NCBI GenBank assembly: GCA_000469685.2
Contig: LS997562.1
Span: 32,757,715-32,821,714, forward strand
Length of the DNA: 64,000 nt
Direction of reading: 5' to 3'
From: Haemonchus contortus
Taxonomy: Eukaryota; Nematoda; Chromadorea; Rhabditida; Trichostrongylidae
Both the position numbers and the translations under genes were made by a program. Below, piece by piece: positions 39,305 to 51,420 of this stretch. Every line of letters begins with the position of its first letter. Within the stretch, counting starts at the first letter, position 1. The notes beneath the pieces are model-generated. The model was not told the origin of the DNA. It saw only the letters and a program-made list of their open reading frames with translations, and did not search any database.

Positions 39305-39917
39305 TCGCCCTGTTGGAGTCAATAGAGTAAGGATATGAGATGAATGAAATTTTTTCATCAGAAAGTGTCTCACTTTTCTTCTCCTCACTCCTATGGTCTC
39401 ATCAATTCCCATATCCAACCCATGCCATCAATAGGAGCGGAAATCGAAGTTTCAGAAGCTATTTTGGACCAAGCTCCCATCCCTGCTACCGAAAATCCGT
39501 TTCTTCTTAACAAACGAAAAAAACCTGCAATAGAAATCACTCTCATAAGATTTTGAAAACTATTTTCGAATTTTCCATATTGTTCTGGAAGCACCAAAGC
39601 AGTCATTATGTGTGTAGTGAAGAAACATCACTATAAGGGGATCGAAATATTCGTAACAAGAACAGCAACAATGCTATCGTACAAATTTCTCTAAATATAA
39701 ATGTCGTCCGAGGTTTTTAGAATGTGTTTCAGCGTTATTTTTCTTAAAGTCACAGTTCACGGTAAAAATGGCTTATGGAAAGTCCCCTAGGATAAACCTG
39801 TTGCCCCCTCGTATACCATCTATGGCGCTCTCAGGTCTGAAAACGGTCTGAAAGGGCGCTATAAGGGCTCAGAGATGGTGCCGTGGATATGCGCGGACGA
39901 GTTTCAACGGCATTGTA

Positions 39918-41182
39918 CAGGGTGGGCCAAAATTATGATTACACGGACATTCCATCGCAGAAAACGAATAGAAAGACAATAAGGCAAACCAATTTCATTA
40001 AAGTGTTCACCACTAAATTCTTATCAAAACTGTACATTTAAACTGGGAAATGTTGCTTTCTGCTTTCGCCCAACCCCAGAGATGACGATGGACGGCATTG
40101 ACGGTGGCACGCAGCTAGGGTCACCGAGTTGGTCCCGGCTTTTTACTAAGCATTTTCGAGATTATTTTTTCTCTTGTTTGGGCTAAAGGATGCTTTCATC
40201 TCAGAGGCTGACCACATGGAGATATTCATGGGATTTAGGTCAGGGCTCCAGAGTGGTCACTGATCGAAGGTTATGAAGTCAAGGAACCCCTTTTACGAAA
40301 TTTCTAGACAATTTCTGTTCTGCGGTCTGGAGCTTCATCTTGACAATATGATTGGTTCGAATTATCAAAGTGTCCTATTGCGCACGAAGAGATCAAACAG
40401 GCTTCCTAACCAACTTTCACTCCATAATTTACAAGAACAATCGGTGTCTTTGCCTCTGCGGTGACGCTAGCACAGGCCATCATAGAAAGTTAGTGAGCCA
40501 GACGCTGTATCACTTTCATTCATTTGAGCTTCATATAAATCTCATCGCTCTACTTATTGAGCACCTTTTTCACTTTGAATACCTATTCGTCGGTGAACAG
40601 GAAATACGTGCGACAATTTTTTCGGATGCGACAGGGCAGCTTTTGTTAGCCAACCTTTCTCTTCCCTTTAACCTGCTTACTGGAGAAATCACTTTCTGAT
40701 CGTATAAGGGTCCCGTTGTGCAGGTGATGCTTCACGATTTCACGCAGAAAATTCTGTGAGATATCCATTCATTTAGCCTTTTTGGACTCAGAATGAATTT
40801 TGCTGCTACGTAGACCTTTGCCCTGCTTCCTTAACACTTCCCCTAAATGTAACCACAGATCTCGTAGGTTAATCACTCCTATCTGCAATTGTTCCCAACT
40901 CTCGAGAGCGTCTTATGGTTGAATGCAATACCTGCCTGGTTACGCTAGTTCGTCTGTAGATGCACCGTGCCAAAAACGCTTGTAAATGCAAAGCGATGTT
41001 TGATTCACGGACTAGTTACGCCTATATTATGTTCAAAATCTACCAAAAGTTTAGTATCATTAAAAAGGTAATAACGGAATCTACATTGTGAAATGGAAAA
41101 AATTCAATGAATTGTAATGAACTCAGAAAAAATTGGCTAACAACGTCAGCGCACGCTGTAATCATAATTTTAGCCCACCCTG
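39918..41182 (-). mobile_element. mariner-superfamily transposon (maT-like), inactive
   Basis: 1265 bp bounded by 26-bp terminal inverted repeats (39918-39943 and 41157-41182, starting CAGGGTGGGCCAAAAT) with one mismatch, flanked by TA (39916-39917, 41183-41184). A transposase relic lies on the minus strand. Placing it in the maT group is a judgement from the WSPDLNPM-type motif and length only. Confidence 0.88.
40170..40700 (-). pseudogene. Transposase relic of the 39.9-41.2 kb element
   Basis: Two family blocks survive on the minus strand: LFTDE followed by a stop and VFKV near 40570-40600 (first catalytic Asp), and WSPDLNPMNISMWS near 40185-40235 (third catalytic Asp). In-frame stops separate them. 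The DNA-binding half is not recognisable. Not functional. Confidence 0.7.
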
Positions 41183-41282
41183 TAGAGGCTACATTCACAA
41201 GGGAAGCCATGTAGGAGATTCAATTAGGTTCAAACAACATTTCATGACCCATAGCGACAGGGAAAGGCAATTCTGGACGGTT

Positions 41283-42133
41283 TCAGCTTGATGCAGTCAG
41301 CTCTGTGCACAATTGCAACAATGAAATCTCGCCTAAATACCCTCTCAAGTCGTTCTCGTCATGGATATCTCGTAAAACCTCTATTTTCACTACTTTTGAG
41401 GAGCCTTTTTTCCGCACCATCGCCAATTTTCTCCCTCCCTTCACCACCGATGCACCTTGCCCAACCAATACTGCCGCTTTTCCAAACGAAAAGGATACCT
41501 CGAAGTTATCGTGTACTGGGCCTTCGAAGAATAGGTAAGCTTATCTCAAGTACACGGTGAATAAAATTTCAATTTTGATGGCTCAGAAGTCTAAGAGATC
41601 ACCTTAGCAATGCAGCTTTGCAGAGTGTAATCAACACCCAGAGCAAGTTGAATTGGATGTGTAGGCGGATGGCTGAGCACAGAAAAAAAAAAGACGGACT
41701 TGCAGTAAAAACGATAAAATTTATTCCAATGGAAATTTTCGCCGACGTAAGAGCCAAAGTCACAATTCCATGGCTGGGACGTCCCATTCTCTCAAATCTA
41801 TTGAGATGTCCTGGACTTCCCCAGAGGATTACGTCGTGCTCCAACAATCCTTTTGGTATGTCCTTCTCCTTAGTAGAAGGAAACACTACCGTTCACATTC
41901 TTCAGGAGACAGCTATCAGTACTAGCCCTCTTCAAGCTCGGCAATCCTATCTCGCCGGAAATGTCTACTAACTCTTCAATTCTGGTCTGAAGGTCATCAA
42001 AGGCTATATCTTGACCGTCCTTCACCGTTGAAGCCTCATCGGCGACCCGTCCACACTGAGCTCTTCCTCTGCATCTATTCATCGTGAGAGGGGCCAGTAT
42101 CGTTAACCGCTTAGAGGGTAATGTTAGACCCAC
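41283..42133 (-). pseudogene. Unassigned ORF remnants
   Basis: Three minus-strand open blocks in a row have protein-like composition: 42133-41870 (AFDDLQTRIEELVDISGEIGLP), then, one frame over, 41886-41700 (EKDIPKGLLEHDVILWGSPGHL), and 41540-41283 (LVGQGASVVKGGRKLAMVRKK ... GEISLLQLCTELTASS, then stop). Frame changes between them lack clear splice sites. They could be a decayed gene or retroelement; no family could be named. The plus strand is also open over part of this stretch, which lowers confidence. Confidence 0.3.
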
Positions 42134-43122
42134 ACAATTCTATTCCCTACGCACTCAAGTTGTTCCATAGACAGCAGAAAAAGCTAAATGCCCTAGGAAT
42201 TCGTATAAGATCACAAAAACTTGAACGGGGAAGTAACCTAACGGAAACGACCGTTACTGCTAACCAATTAATTTAAAATCGAGTCTTGTTTCCAAAAGTC
42301 AATGGAAGACTGTACGGAAAAGCGAAGGCAGCTTGGGCACCGACTTGTTTTCACTACAAATCATTTCCGCATTCAGATACGTTGCTCTGAACATTTTTCA
42401 CCAAACTTGTGGAAGGGGCTCATTTTGAAATGTAGTAACTACAATACAATAATGACATAAACAAGTTCATAAATAAAAATTAAATAAATAAGTTATAAAT
42501 AATAATCAGCAATCAGTAAGATACAATTGAATACATAAAATACCTTCTTGGTTTTGAATACATTACATGGTTTTAAATACATTACATTACAATCCCAGAA
42601 TAATAATGCGGAACTATCAGCAATCAAACGAAAACCACAAGCTCTAAAGACTCAACGTCGATCCCTGAGGTGTTCTTAAGCAACAAAAGTGGACTGATTA
42701 ATTCAAACCACTAATACGATTCTGAATGGAAGTCGAAAGTTGGGCGCTCCGATGTTATTGCTTAGGCCTTTTACGACTTTATTTGTATCCTTCAATGGGA
42801 TTGACAGCAACGAATTGTACGTTCCCGAAGGGTACGGTGGCAGATCGCCTTTCACTCAATTATGTTTTTCTTCTGCAATACGAGAAAGATGTTCCTCTCA
42901 ACTTAAGTCAAATAAAAATGTCTTTAAACAATGGCAACGGAAAAACATTGAGGAATAGCTGCACTTTTCTATGTGGTCATCCATTAGGCTTTGAGTGGAT
43001 GCACCTCCACAATCGTTTCTTTGTACTCATTGTATCAACGATAATAAGATTGGGAATAAGTGCAAGTGATATACAAGTCTTGGAATACTGCACCGAATTG
43101 TACCTGGCACATCCTAAGCAAG
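42134..43122. other. AT-rich spacer with a SINE tail fragment
   Basis: 42420-42600 is very AT-rich with imperfect repeats of ATACATTACAT (42550-42592). A short plus-oriented SINE tail fragment lies at 42712-42745 (GATTCTGAATGGAAGTCGAA). No gene supported. Confidence 0.5.
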
Positions 43123-43278
43123 GGTGGAAGTGGTCTAGTGGCAAGTGGCGCACTATCACACACGCATGGTCACTGGTACGAACTCCGGAACGATATTCGC
43201 CTGGGCCAACCAAAACTTCCATCCCTCCGGGGTCGGTTCGTTGGTACCAGATTCGTCTGGGAGGATAAAAGCAATGAC
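43123..43278 (+). repeat. tRNA-derived SINE copy 9, plus, 3'-truncated
   Basis: Good head: GGTGGAAGTGGTCTAGTGGC, then CACACACGCATGGTCACTGG and box B-like GGTACGAACTCCGG. It continues through CCATCCCTCCGGGGTCGG and GGGAGGATAAAAGC and then stops, lacking the tail. Confidence 0.85.
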
Positions 43279-44208
43279 GTGTGAACCCTAGGGGGAATAG
43301 GACCAATAACAGAAAGTGAGAGATATAAAACGACTTCTACCCTGTCATGAGCGTTCCAAGTTCCAAGTTCCAACTAAAAAAACGTTGAAAATGTCGGCAA
43401 AAATTCCTGAACTCATTGGTGGAGGCAATTATAACTTTCCTAAAGCCCTTCTCGAACATACAGCTCACTCTCTATTCAGGATTTCCACACACTGCTGCCT
43501 GAGGGCTGGATGCTTCTACTAACTCGTTTTCTTCATCGCTCCTCTGGAGATGCTTTTTGAGATTTAAAAAGGTCTCCACTTGAACTTGCTGCGCTCTCTT
43601 GCAATGGCTTAGCTTGAACTCGTCTGCTATGGGGTGGGAAATACATCGCAGCAAAAGATCTGGTCTTTTGGAGGATGAGGGGGCCCTTTGCCGACTGGTG
43701 CCCACCCAGTCATACCGATGAACGTCCCTCATTCCTACTCAATATGAGTGTCTGCTCCTACATATTCGAACAATTTACAAAAGAAAGACTTCCAGCTCTG
43801 CCAGTTCGATATTTCTGTTGTTTTTGGCCCTTTCAGTTGGCGTTTCCAGAGCATATTCAATACTTCCGCAAATTGTAGTGTTCCCTTTCAATTAAGTTGA
43901 AAGCTTCGTCCACCGTTTCCCTACTTCTGTCGAAAAAACACACTTCATCAGAACGTTTCATCATTTTATCTGGGCCATGGGGATGTGATGCAGTTGTATC
44001 CGTCGAAGTAGACATCTTCGGGGGACCCTGATTGGATAGGCATATGACAATTGTGAAAGGGACCTTTCCAGTGCCATTGAGTAGCAACTGTGCATAAAGG
44101 TTACGTTCTACCTTCTTTAACTGTAACTCAAACCATTCCCATTCAAAAATTCCCATTTGAATCTTTTCGTATTGAAGCTATTCATTCAGGTTAGGCTCTG
44201 AGGCAGAA
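43279..44208. other. Spacer, nothing supported
   Basis: Short open frames on both strands without family motifs. A small triplication CCAAGTTCCAAGTTCCAA is at 43355-43372. Confidence 0.45.
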
Positions 44209-44506
44209 TTGGTGTAGTGCCAAGTGGCGCACTATCTACTATCACGGTCACGGGATCGAAGCCCGGATCCATAACCATATAGGCCAACCAAGTCTTCCAT
44301 CTCTCCAGGGTCGGTTAGTTGGTGCCAGACTCGTCTGGGAGGATAAGAGCATGACTAAGGCATTGACTTGTACATCGGCTGGCCACCGCAAGACACTGTA
44401 TAGGCCACATACGCATTCAATACGCCACGTCGATCCTGAATGGAAGTCGAATGCGGTGGCGCATCCCTCAGACGGGACTGATTAACGCCCCAGGGCTTTA
44501 TCTTTT
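44209..44506 (+). repeat. tRNA-derived SINE copy 10, plus, full length
   Basis: Complete copy (298 bp) and the best guide to the 3' end: GGTGTAGTGCCAAGTGG head, box B-like GGGATCGAAGCCCGG, CCAACCAAGTCTTCC body, GACTTGTACATCGGC, GGCCACATACGCATTC, GGAAGTCGAATGCG, and the terminal block ACGCCCCAGGGCTTTATC. Confidence 0.9.
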
Positions 44507-45570
44507 GGACTTTTCCTTTCCCATCATCTGTGGGTGATTCTACCAAAGAGCATTCCACATTGACCGATAACGAATTAGACGATCATTCGCTAGATAGTCA
44601 GGTGGCTAAGGGGGGCTGAGGTAGTTGCCGATCCTTACCGATCCAGCTATCCCTCTCCCAGACCCTGTTTCAGGGCTGAGGGGTGGCCGGGGACGCGGCG
44701 ACCCAATTTCGGTGAGATAACAACAACAGCTGCACTTAGCGACCCGGTGGAGTACAGAAAAAAACCTGATTCCGTGATGACTCGCGTGAGTGCTCGGCGA
44801 TTCTTTGCTAGTGGTCCTGGGACGTGAATGACTAAGATGGCGTTCACCGTCACTTATCCCATCAAGATGACCCATACAATAAGCGTTCCCTACATTCGTC
44901 ACCTCCTCTTTGGTCTTTCTAGAGCATGGTAAGTGGCAGGCGCATGCAATCGAGTCTTTAGGAGGATATAACTGGCGGGCCGTCTACATCCGTGCATCTC
45001 GGCCAAGTTCGAACGGATGTCCAACATCGCGGGGCGAGGCAACTAGCCAAGAACACTGCGAAAGAGACTCATTCGCTGTAAGTGGCCCGCCCTCAAGATG
45101 AGCAATACTCACTAAATAAATTCACAGCTCAATTCCATTGAAGCCTGAGGGTCTAAGAAGATTGTAGAAATGAACAAAGTCCATGGTATGCTAATTTACA
45201 AGCCCAAGCAGCGTAAAAGCCACGCCTAGGATGGGCGGAGAGTGCTCTTGAGAGGGGGGGGGATCTTTGTTCAAAGGCAATCTAGAATCAAGAAAAACTG
45301 GACTAAGGCTACTGAAGGAAGTCTGGCCAAGCTCTTATCATGGACGAGGTCTGCATCGTGGTGGAAGCTAAGATCAAAAATTCCCAGCCCTGTTCAAAAA
45401 CGTCCTCCGTTGCCATACACGCGTTGGGATGCTTCAGCCTGAGTTTTACAGTAAAACCCAAGTCAGGCTGCTGCCAAATGCCCCAATAACTACAGTAGTT
45501 TTTCGTTGTAAAGTGTAAACTTATAAAATACAAGAACTTAGGAGGAAGGGAAATAGAGCGAAACAAAACT
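44507..45570. other. Spacer, nothing supported
   Basis: Includes a hairpin at 45437-45475 (CAGCCTGAGTTTTAC against GTAAAACCCAAGTCAGGCTG). An open minus frame at 44606-44902 is rich in Pro, Ser and Arg with no motif. Confidence 0.45.
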
Positions 45571-45861
45571 ATGAACAGCCGGGAGTGCGAATTAGAAGAA
45601 CTCATTCAACATGACACCATAAGAAAGCTGAGAACGATTGTGGCAGGAGTGGAACCACTTGTTGAGGCAGACAAACTTAATCTCATGATGAAGATAAAGC
45701 GTTACCAGTATTTCAGAGCCAAAATGAGATCATAGGACGAAACCGTTGTTCTCAAAAGCCTGAAAGCTCACTGGAGTGCTGCCTATCCGCCTGACGCAGA
45801 GCAATTATTAACCAGTTGCAACTCAGACACCAACAGAGTTCGGAAGTTCAAAAAAAGTTGA
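45571..45861 (+). pseudogene. 97-codon frame with one in-frame TAG, unrecognised
   Basis: From ATG 45571 the frame reads MNSRECELEELIQHDTIRKL..., helical and charged, to TAG at 45733-45735, then continues open for 42 codons (ETVVLKSLKAHWSAAYPP...) to TGA 45859-45861. The composition is the same on both sides of the TAG, as in a coding sequence with one nonsense mutation. No splice sites or known family were seen. Confidence 0.35.
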
Positions 45862-46921
45862 AATTCAAACAACAGGCTACCCACGTGAACTCCATCAACA
45901 CCAGACTAAACTTAATTTTTGAAGATCATGGGACACATGGTTCTTAACTTATACTTACTCTTCAAGACGGATGTACGGATCAGACCAAACCCACCTCGGG
46001 GGCGCAGAGGGGTCGTAATCACTGGAGGAATTCGATAGATGGAGGAGGACTTCAAAAAGTAAAGCGTAACAGATTGCAATCAGTGAGCTTTTTTAACAAT
46101 ATGAAAATGTAACAAAATGAGAGAATCAATATTGAGTAAAAATGGCTCGTTTACCATCTTGACCAGACAAACCACCATTTCCACCTCCACCTGAGGCTCA
46201 TCAGTGGTTTGGTGTTAGCTGGCGAGAAATTCAAGATCCAAAAGGTTTCAAGTCATCGACTTTTGTTGAAAAGCCATTCAATCGAAAAACAATCACTAAC
46301 TTGAGGAATGAATTTACCATGCGAAATTTAAGAAAAGAATGACCACAGCGTACAAAAGTCGAAAATGCTAGTTTGAAGCCAATTCAGCAGTGAACGTCTC
46401 ACGCTACAGTACGATCGGGACAGCTTTTGCGGTGCGATTGTGTATGGGGATCGTGGGGAAGCTAAACAAAATAGTACAAATTTTTATCGTGTAGCTGTCT
46501 GCTGCTGTGCATTGAATTAATCGATTTGTTTATACAAATAGTTTCAATGTTCCGTCATCCATGGGCGTCAATCCATCATCTAAAACGGAACAGACAATGT
46601 TTTCATGTTTTCCAGCGAGTTTTGTTTTCTTTATTCTCGGAGCATGACGCACTTCTTCTTCTTTGTTCGCCCACCGACGATGCACTCCTTCAGCGTATCT
46701 CCAAGTATAAATGCACCTCCCAGGATCATCTTGTCCCGCTGTCTATGTCCGCCAGAACGACTATGAGCAACACTCTGTCGCTTTTCTTACAGAACTATTA
46801 AAGTTGAAATACCGATGGATAACATCGAATCAGTACTACGAATCGAAAGTAATATATTGTCTTTCAAGAAACCTGTGGCGTCAATCCCATTTGGGATACG
46901 CCTCCACACCAAACTTCCACC
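45862..46921. other. Spacer, nothing supported
   Basis: No motif-bearing frame. AT-rich with short ORFs. Confidence 0.45.
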
Positions 46922-47120
46922 AGGAATCGTAGAAGCGTTTGAATGCGTATGTGGCCTATACAATGATTTGCGGTGGCCAGCCGATGTACAAGTCAATGCT
47001 TTTATCCTCCCTAACGGGTCTGGCGCTAATTAACCGACCCCGGAGAGAAGGACGGCTTGGTTGGCCTTGGCGAATATCGACCACTGATTCGAACCCGAGA
47101 CCATGCGTGTGTGATACGGG
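46922..47120 (-). repeat. tRNA-derived SINE copy 11, minus
   Basis: Tail block GAATCGTAGAAGCGTTTG through GTGGCCTATACAATG, body and box B read in reverse (ATTCGAACCCGAGACC). The extreme 5' head is missing after GTGTGTGATACGG. Confidence 0.85.
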
Positions 47121-47921
47121 TAGCTGATGGGCTTCAAAGGGCGCACAGAAGACTTCCATTGCAACAAGTGAGCATAAAAGAGTAATTTTACAAAATTACG
47201 ATGGGCGCAATGTGTTTGAGCTTAACAAGGAAGAATTTGTAGAAAAGGAGTGGGATTAGCCATGTATCCACCAGGCCGTATGACACAGCACTTTGCTCCC
47301 CAAGGAAAACAAACCGCAACAAAATGAAAGAATGGCGCCAGAGAGTGTTCCTTCTGGGCAACAATATGTTTGCAGGGAGGATTTATTGCCTTCATCTATA
47401 AACAAATTTCTATGTAAGGCCTAGGAGCAAGATCTAGCCGATTGCCTTGAATCGAGATCGAAAACTGGGAGGATTTTTGTTTGAAATGAAGTATTAATTG
47501 TCATTAACCTCGGCGGCCAAAGGACTCCAGCGATGGAAGATCAGGAAGACCAGAAGATAAGACTGGAAAGTAGGCAGTAGAGAAAGGAATGGTATGACTC
47601 GAAACTGGACCGTCCATGTTTCCTCCCATATCTTAATAAAAAGCTGAAAAGTTTGAAAACTTTTTTCTGCCCTTACCTCATTGCTCACTTTTCGATCATT
47701 TGCTACTATTACTCAAGAATGAACTGTATATTTGAATTAAATTCGTAGAGATGGCAGAGATCAGCTGTGCCCAATGAGAACTTCGTAGATGAGATCGTGA
47801 AAATCTTTCGGCATCAACTACTCGCTTTCCTGCTACCTACCAGCGGATTCTACAAAGGCTAACTCAAGATTATTTACCCTTTTTGTTGGTCATCCATGCA
47901 GGAATGGATTAATGCCATGCC

Positions 47922-48128
47922 ATGGTGCGGGATCGAATCCTGATCTGTTACCTACCCAAGCTAATTAACCCACCGTGGGGAGATGGAAAGAGGATAAGTC
48001 AGTGCTCGGGTGGGAGGAAAACAAAACCCTGGCTTGCATATCGCTGGCGACCGCAAGTCTCTTTATGGGCCACATAGCAAATCAAAGCGCCATCTTGGTT
48101 CTAAATGGAAGTCAAATGCGGGGTGCAC
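47922..48128 (+). repeat. tRNA-derived SINE copy 12, plus, diverged
   Basis: Box B GGATCGAATCCTGATC is well kept, with a degraded body and a good tail (CCGCAAGTCTCTTTATGGGCC, TGGAAGTCAAATGCGG). Confidence 0.7.
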
Positions 48129-48209
48129 ACCAAAAACGAGATTAACACTGGAAATTTTCTCCTTTTTTTCTACCTCCCTTTTTTTATTTTTTGGACGTTT
48201 TCCTCTAAT

Positions 48210-48502
48210 ATTAGAAAATGGAGTGAAAGTTCCTGGCATCGATCACATTCTCGAACTGTTGTACTACCATTTAATTGATACCATAGGAAATAAATGCTTG
48301 GATGGCTTGAGCGGTCCTCCCTGATTCTGTCAGAGGCTTCCTCTGGCATTGCCTACCTCGCTGATGGGTGCTCAGAGGTATGTAACGAAAACACTTCTGA
48401 AATCAACGGCTCCACTCAAGTTATCAGCAGGAAACGTCGTCTTCAAATAAGTGCTACGCATAAAAATAAAGTTGTCGAAACATCAACAAACAGCCCGTTA
48501 TA
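48210..48502 (+). pseudogene. Frameshifted ORF remnant, unrecognised
   Basis: Two overlapping plus frames: one ends ...GVKVPGIDHILELLYYHLIDTIGNKCL... at 48324, the other runs 48294-48502 (SEVCNENTSEINGSTQVISRKRRL...). Both have coding-like composition, and a frame change near 48300 would join them. No family or splice context supports a call, so this may be chance. Confidence 0.25.
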
Positions 48503-48589
48503 AAAATTTGTTCTGTCCCATTGCTCTGCCACCTGTATGATTTGAAAATAGCAAACAAAGGGTAAAATAAATAATTCTATTATCTTGGA

Positions 48590-48712
48590 TGCACCCCGCA
48601 TTCAACGTCAACTGAGAATCGCAATGACGATTTGTATACGTGGCCAGGATCCGATCCCTGGACCATGCGCGTAATAAAGCGCGCGTCTTCCCAATACAAC
48701 ACCTTCTTCCAC
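48590..48712 (-). repeat. tRNA-derived SINE copy 13, internally deleted, minus
   Basis: Tail block CCCCGCATTCAACG joins directly to the box B and head region (GATCCCTGGACCATGCGCG), so about 150 bp of body is missing. Confidence 0.65.
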
Positions 48713-49703
48713 CCTGATCAAATCGGGATATAAGAAGGAAATAGAGTTTTTCTAGAGCTAATAACTACTAAATAGCAATGGTCAGTAAGACTCATACTCC
48801 GTTTTCTTATAAGAATTGTTCCTATTCACTATTCCAATTTGAATTTTCTTATCTGGAAGCTCTTTGAAACTGTGCACTGAGAACTGCCTCTGTTTCTTAC
48901 CAATCACCTGTGGGTGGTAATTCCAAGAGCCACACATTGACTAATAGCTAGGCAGACTCATTTCTGATGATCTTGGATTAAAATAGTTGTAGTGAGCCAG
49001 AGAAAACGACTGAAGTGCGGTGAGGTCGCTGCCCCTTGACCGATTCAAGTGCCCGTCTCCATTCTCTCCCTCTTGTGCAGGGTTTCTAACACCCGCCTGT
49101 AGGGTGATGTCCTCGCTGTTACGATTGCTGATCCTTCAAATTCAGCTGAGATGATAATAAGCGCTTTAATTAGACGCTTCAATTTCACTGTAACTGTGAA
49201 GTTCAAAATAGCGAGTCGAAACGTAAAATGAAAAACATGTCAGCAAACAAAAATGTTCCAAAATCTACGGAGCCTTATCAGTAGCATTCAGCTGTTTACT
49301 TGTTTACTCACTATTTATTTGTGCCCCATTCCAGCGAGGTTTCTTTTTTGTAATGTTGCAGCCTTGAAAAGCGAAGTTTGCAGTGCGTGCATGCGCAAGC
49401 GATGAGTGAAAGGAGATTACAGGTGGTATAGCACAAAGGGAAACAGAAGCGAAACGTTCAAGTGATGGAAAGGGTGTATGTGCAATAGATAATAGTCAAC
49501 TTATGCACTGTGGGGGATAAGCTAAACAAAGGGGCCTATAGGAAAAAGAAACTAGTAGAGGAGCTGGTATAGCTAAAGGCAATGAAAGAGTTCTGACAGA
49601 GATCTTGTTAATAGAAGGATTGAGATCTCTCCTTTGTTTGCTAGTTTTCATATGAAATAGTTGGGAAAATCTAAGTCATAATGAGAGGGCTTTATTATGG
49701 GCG
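48713..49703. other. Spacer, nothing supported
   Basis: No coding frame, repeat family or RNA gene recognised. Confidence 0.45.
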
Positions 49704-49892
49704 AAGGTGGTGTAGTAGCAAATGGCACACTAACACATGCTCATGGCCCGGTGATCAAAATCTGGATCGATACCCGCCCAGGCCAACCATTCAAGTTGGG
49801 TTAGGCCTGTTCGAAAAGATGAAAGCACTGAGTTGCATCGGTTGCCCACCGCAAGTCATTGTATGGACTTCACACGCATTCAAACGTCCGGG
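49704..49892 (+). repeat. tRNA-derived SINE copy 14, plus, internally deleted
   Basis: Head AAGGTGGTGTAGTAGCAAATGGC, box B-like GGTGATCAAAATCTGG, a shortened body with CCAACCATTC, and tail CCGCAAGTCATTGTATGG ... CATTCAAACGTCC. Confidence 0.8.
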
Positions 49893-50826
49893 ACGTCTGG
49901 TCAGCGCCAAGAGACTTTAACCTTCACCCTTCATCATTGCTTCCTTGATCCTCACATCTGGATGCCAGGTCATTCATAAAGCGAATAAGTGAGAGTAAGC
50001 GCTAATTGGACTGGGAGTCCAAGTCCCTCTGTCCTTCTCGTCGTTACTGGAAGGAATGTCCAGTATGTAGAGCTCGAGCTGCCTCGACCACCTCGCCGAG
50101 CAACCACCGTGACAGCCACTGCCAGCCTTGCCAATTGTGTAAAAAAAGGTTAGCTTTCATAACATTCGTGTTGTCGCCACACGAATTTCTCAAATTCACC
50201 CCTGTTTGACAGTTTGACATTTTTCTCAGCTCCTTCTTAGGTATGGAAATGAAAAACTATTTTAAGCGATGAGGGGACAGCTATGTACAGTGCCTGCTGC
50301 CGGAACTTCGAACTTAGGCGGAAAAAACGAGTTTTCTCAGGAATTCAAGGTCTCCTATAGTGGTTACTGCATATTTTCATTGTTTAAAAGTGCAATTTCA
50401 ACAACTACATCGACTTTTGTTTGAGGTTGCCATTAATGGGTCCCATTTTCAGGTCACATGAACGCTAAATCTAATTCTGGCGCAGGGATCAAGATGTTCC
50501 TCTCTCTCAAAAAGTTTCGGGTCCCTCAAGCTTACAGTTTTCGAGATCTATTATTGTAATCCTAAAATTTTATTTGCTGTGCCCGGGCAACAAAATCCCA
50601 TGCAAAAACCTTTATTGAACGGGAATTCCATTTCGTTCCCCTGGAGTGTTTCACATTAGGGTACATGCATTCCGAAAAGGCCTATCAGAGTTTCAGTTCA
50701 AAAAGAATGTAAACCCAGACTTTATTCATTCATACCCTACATATATAATTAAATCAGAAGAGGCTCACTCGAATTCCCTTCCAATTCAGCTGGTAATGGG
50801 GGAGGGTATCGGGATTCCACTAAAAC
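49893..50826. other. Spacer, nothing supported
   Basis: Short frames only. A TTTTCAG acceptor-like sequence near 50450 on the plus strand has no coding exon after it. Confidence 0.45.
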
Positions 50827-51039
50827 CAGTTGGTCCACTTAGTGATTCACCCTGGTATGTTACCGTAGGACTGTAGGTAATGCGGAGAGAAATGAATAAT
50901 GTCGAGCCCATCCAGATTAATTGAAATATTAAAGCTCTTAATAACATGTAGAATGGACTCGACGCAATCCAGTCCTCTCTGTATTACCTACCTTACCATA
51001 GGCCAGGACGTAGACAGTGGTTACTAAGAGCTCCAACTG
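50827..51039. repeat. 213-bp foldback (inverted repeat) element
   Basis: Arms pair along nearly the whole length. The outer ends CAGTTGG and CCAACTG are followed by TTAGT/ACTAA, CCTGGTATG/CATAGGCCAGG, GTAGGTAATGCGGAGAG/CTCTCTGTATTACCTAC, and GTCGAGCCCAT/ATGGACTCGAC around a small AT-rich loop near 50925-50945. No duplicated target site was obvious. It could be a MITE or a long-hairpin transcript. Confidence 0.75.
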
Positions 51040-51137
51040 TCAAATCGATTTGAGTATGGACTTCAGCCCTCATTTAGTCAATTACTCCCTTCATTAGCTT
51101 AAATCTAAATAATTAATCAATTAATAATAATATAATG

Positions 51138-51420
51138 GATAAACCTTGGGGCGCTAAACAATCCCGTCTGGGGGATGCGCCCACGCACTCAACTTCATTC
51201 AGAATCGTAGTGTCGGTTTGAATGCGTATGTGGCCCATACAATGAATTCCTGTGGCCAGCCGCTGAACAAGACAGTGCTTCTATCCTCCCAGCCAAGTCT
51301 GGTACCAATTTAACGACCTCGGAGGGATGAAAGGTTGGTTGGCTTAGGCGGATATCAATCCGGCATCTGAACCCGAGACCATGCGTGTGTGCAGTGCGCC
51401 GCAAGCCATTATACCACTTC
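51138..51420 (-). repeat. tRNA-derived SINE copy 15, minus, full length
   Basis: Begins in reverse with the complete tail block (GATAAACCTTGGGGCGC, then CAATCCCGTCTGGGGGATG) and runs to the head (GCAAGCCATTATACCACTTCC). Length 283 bp. Confidence 0.88.
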
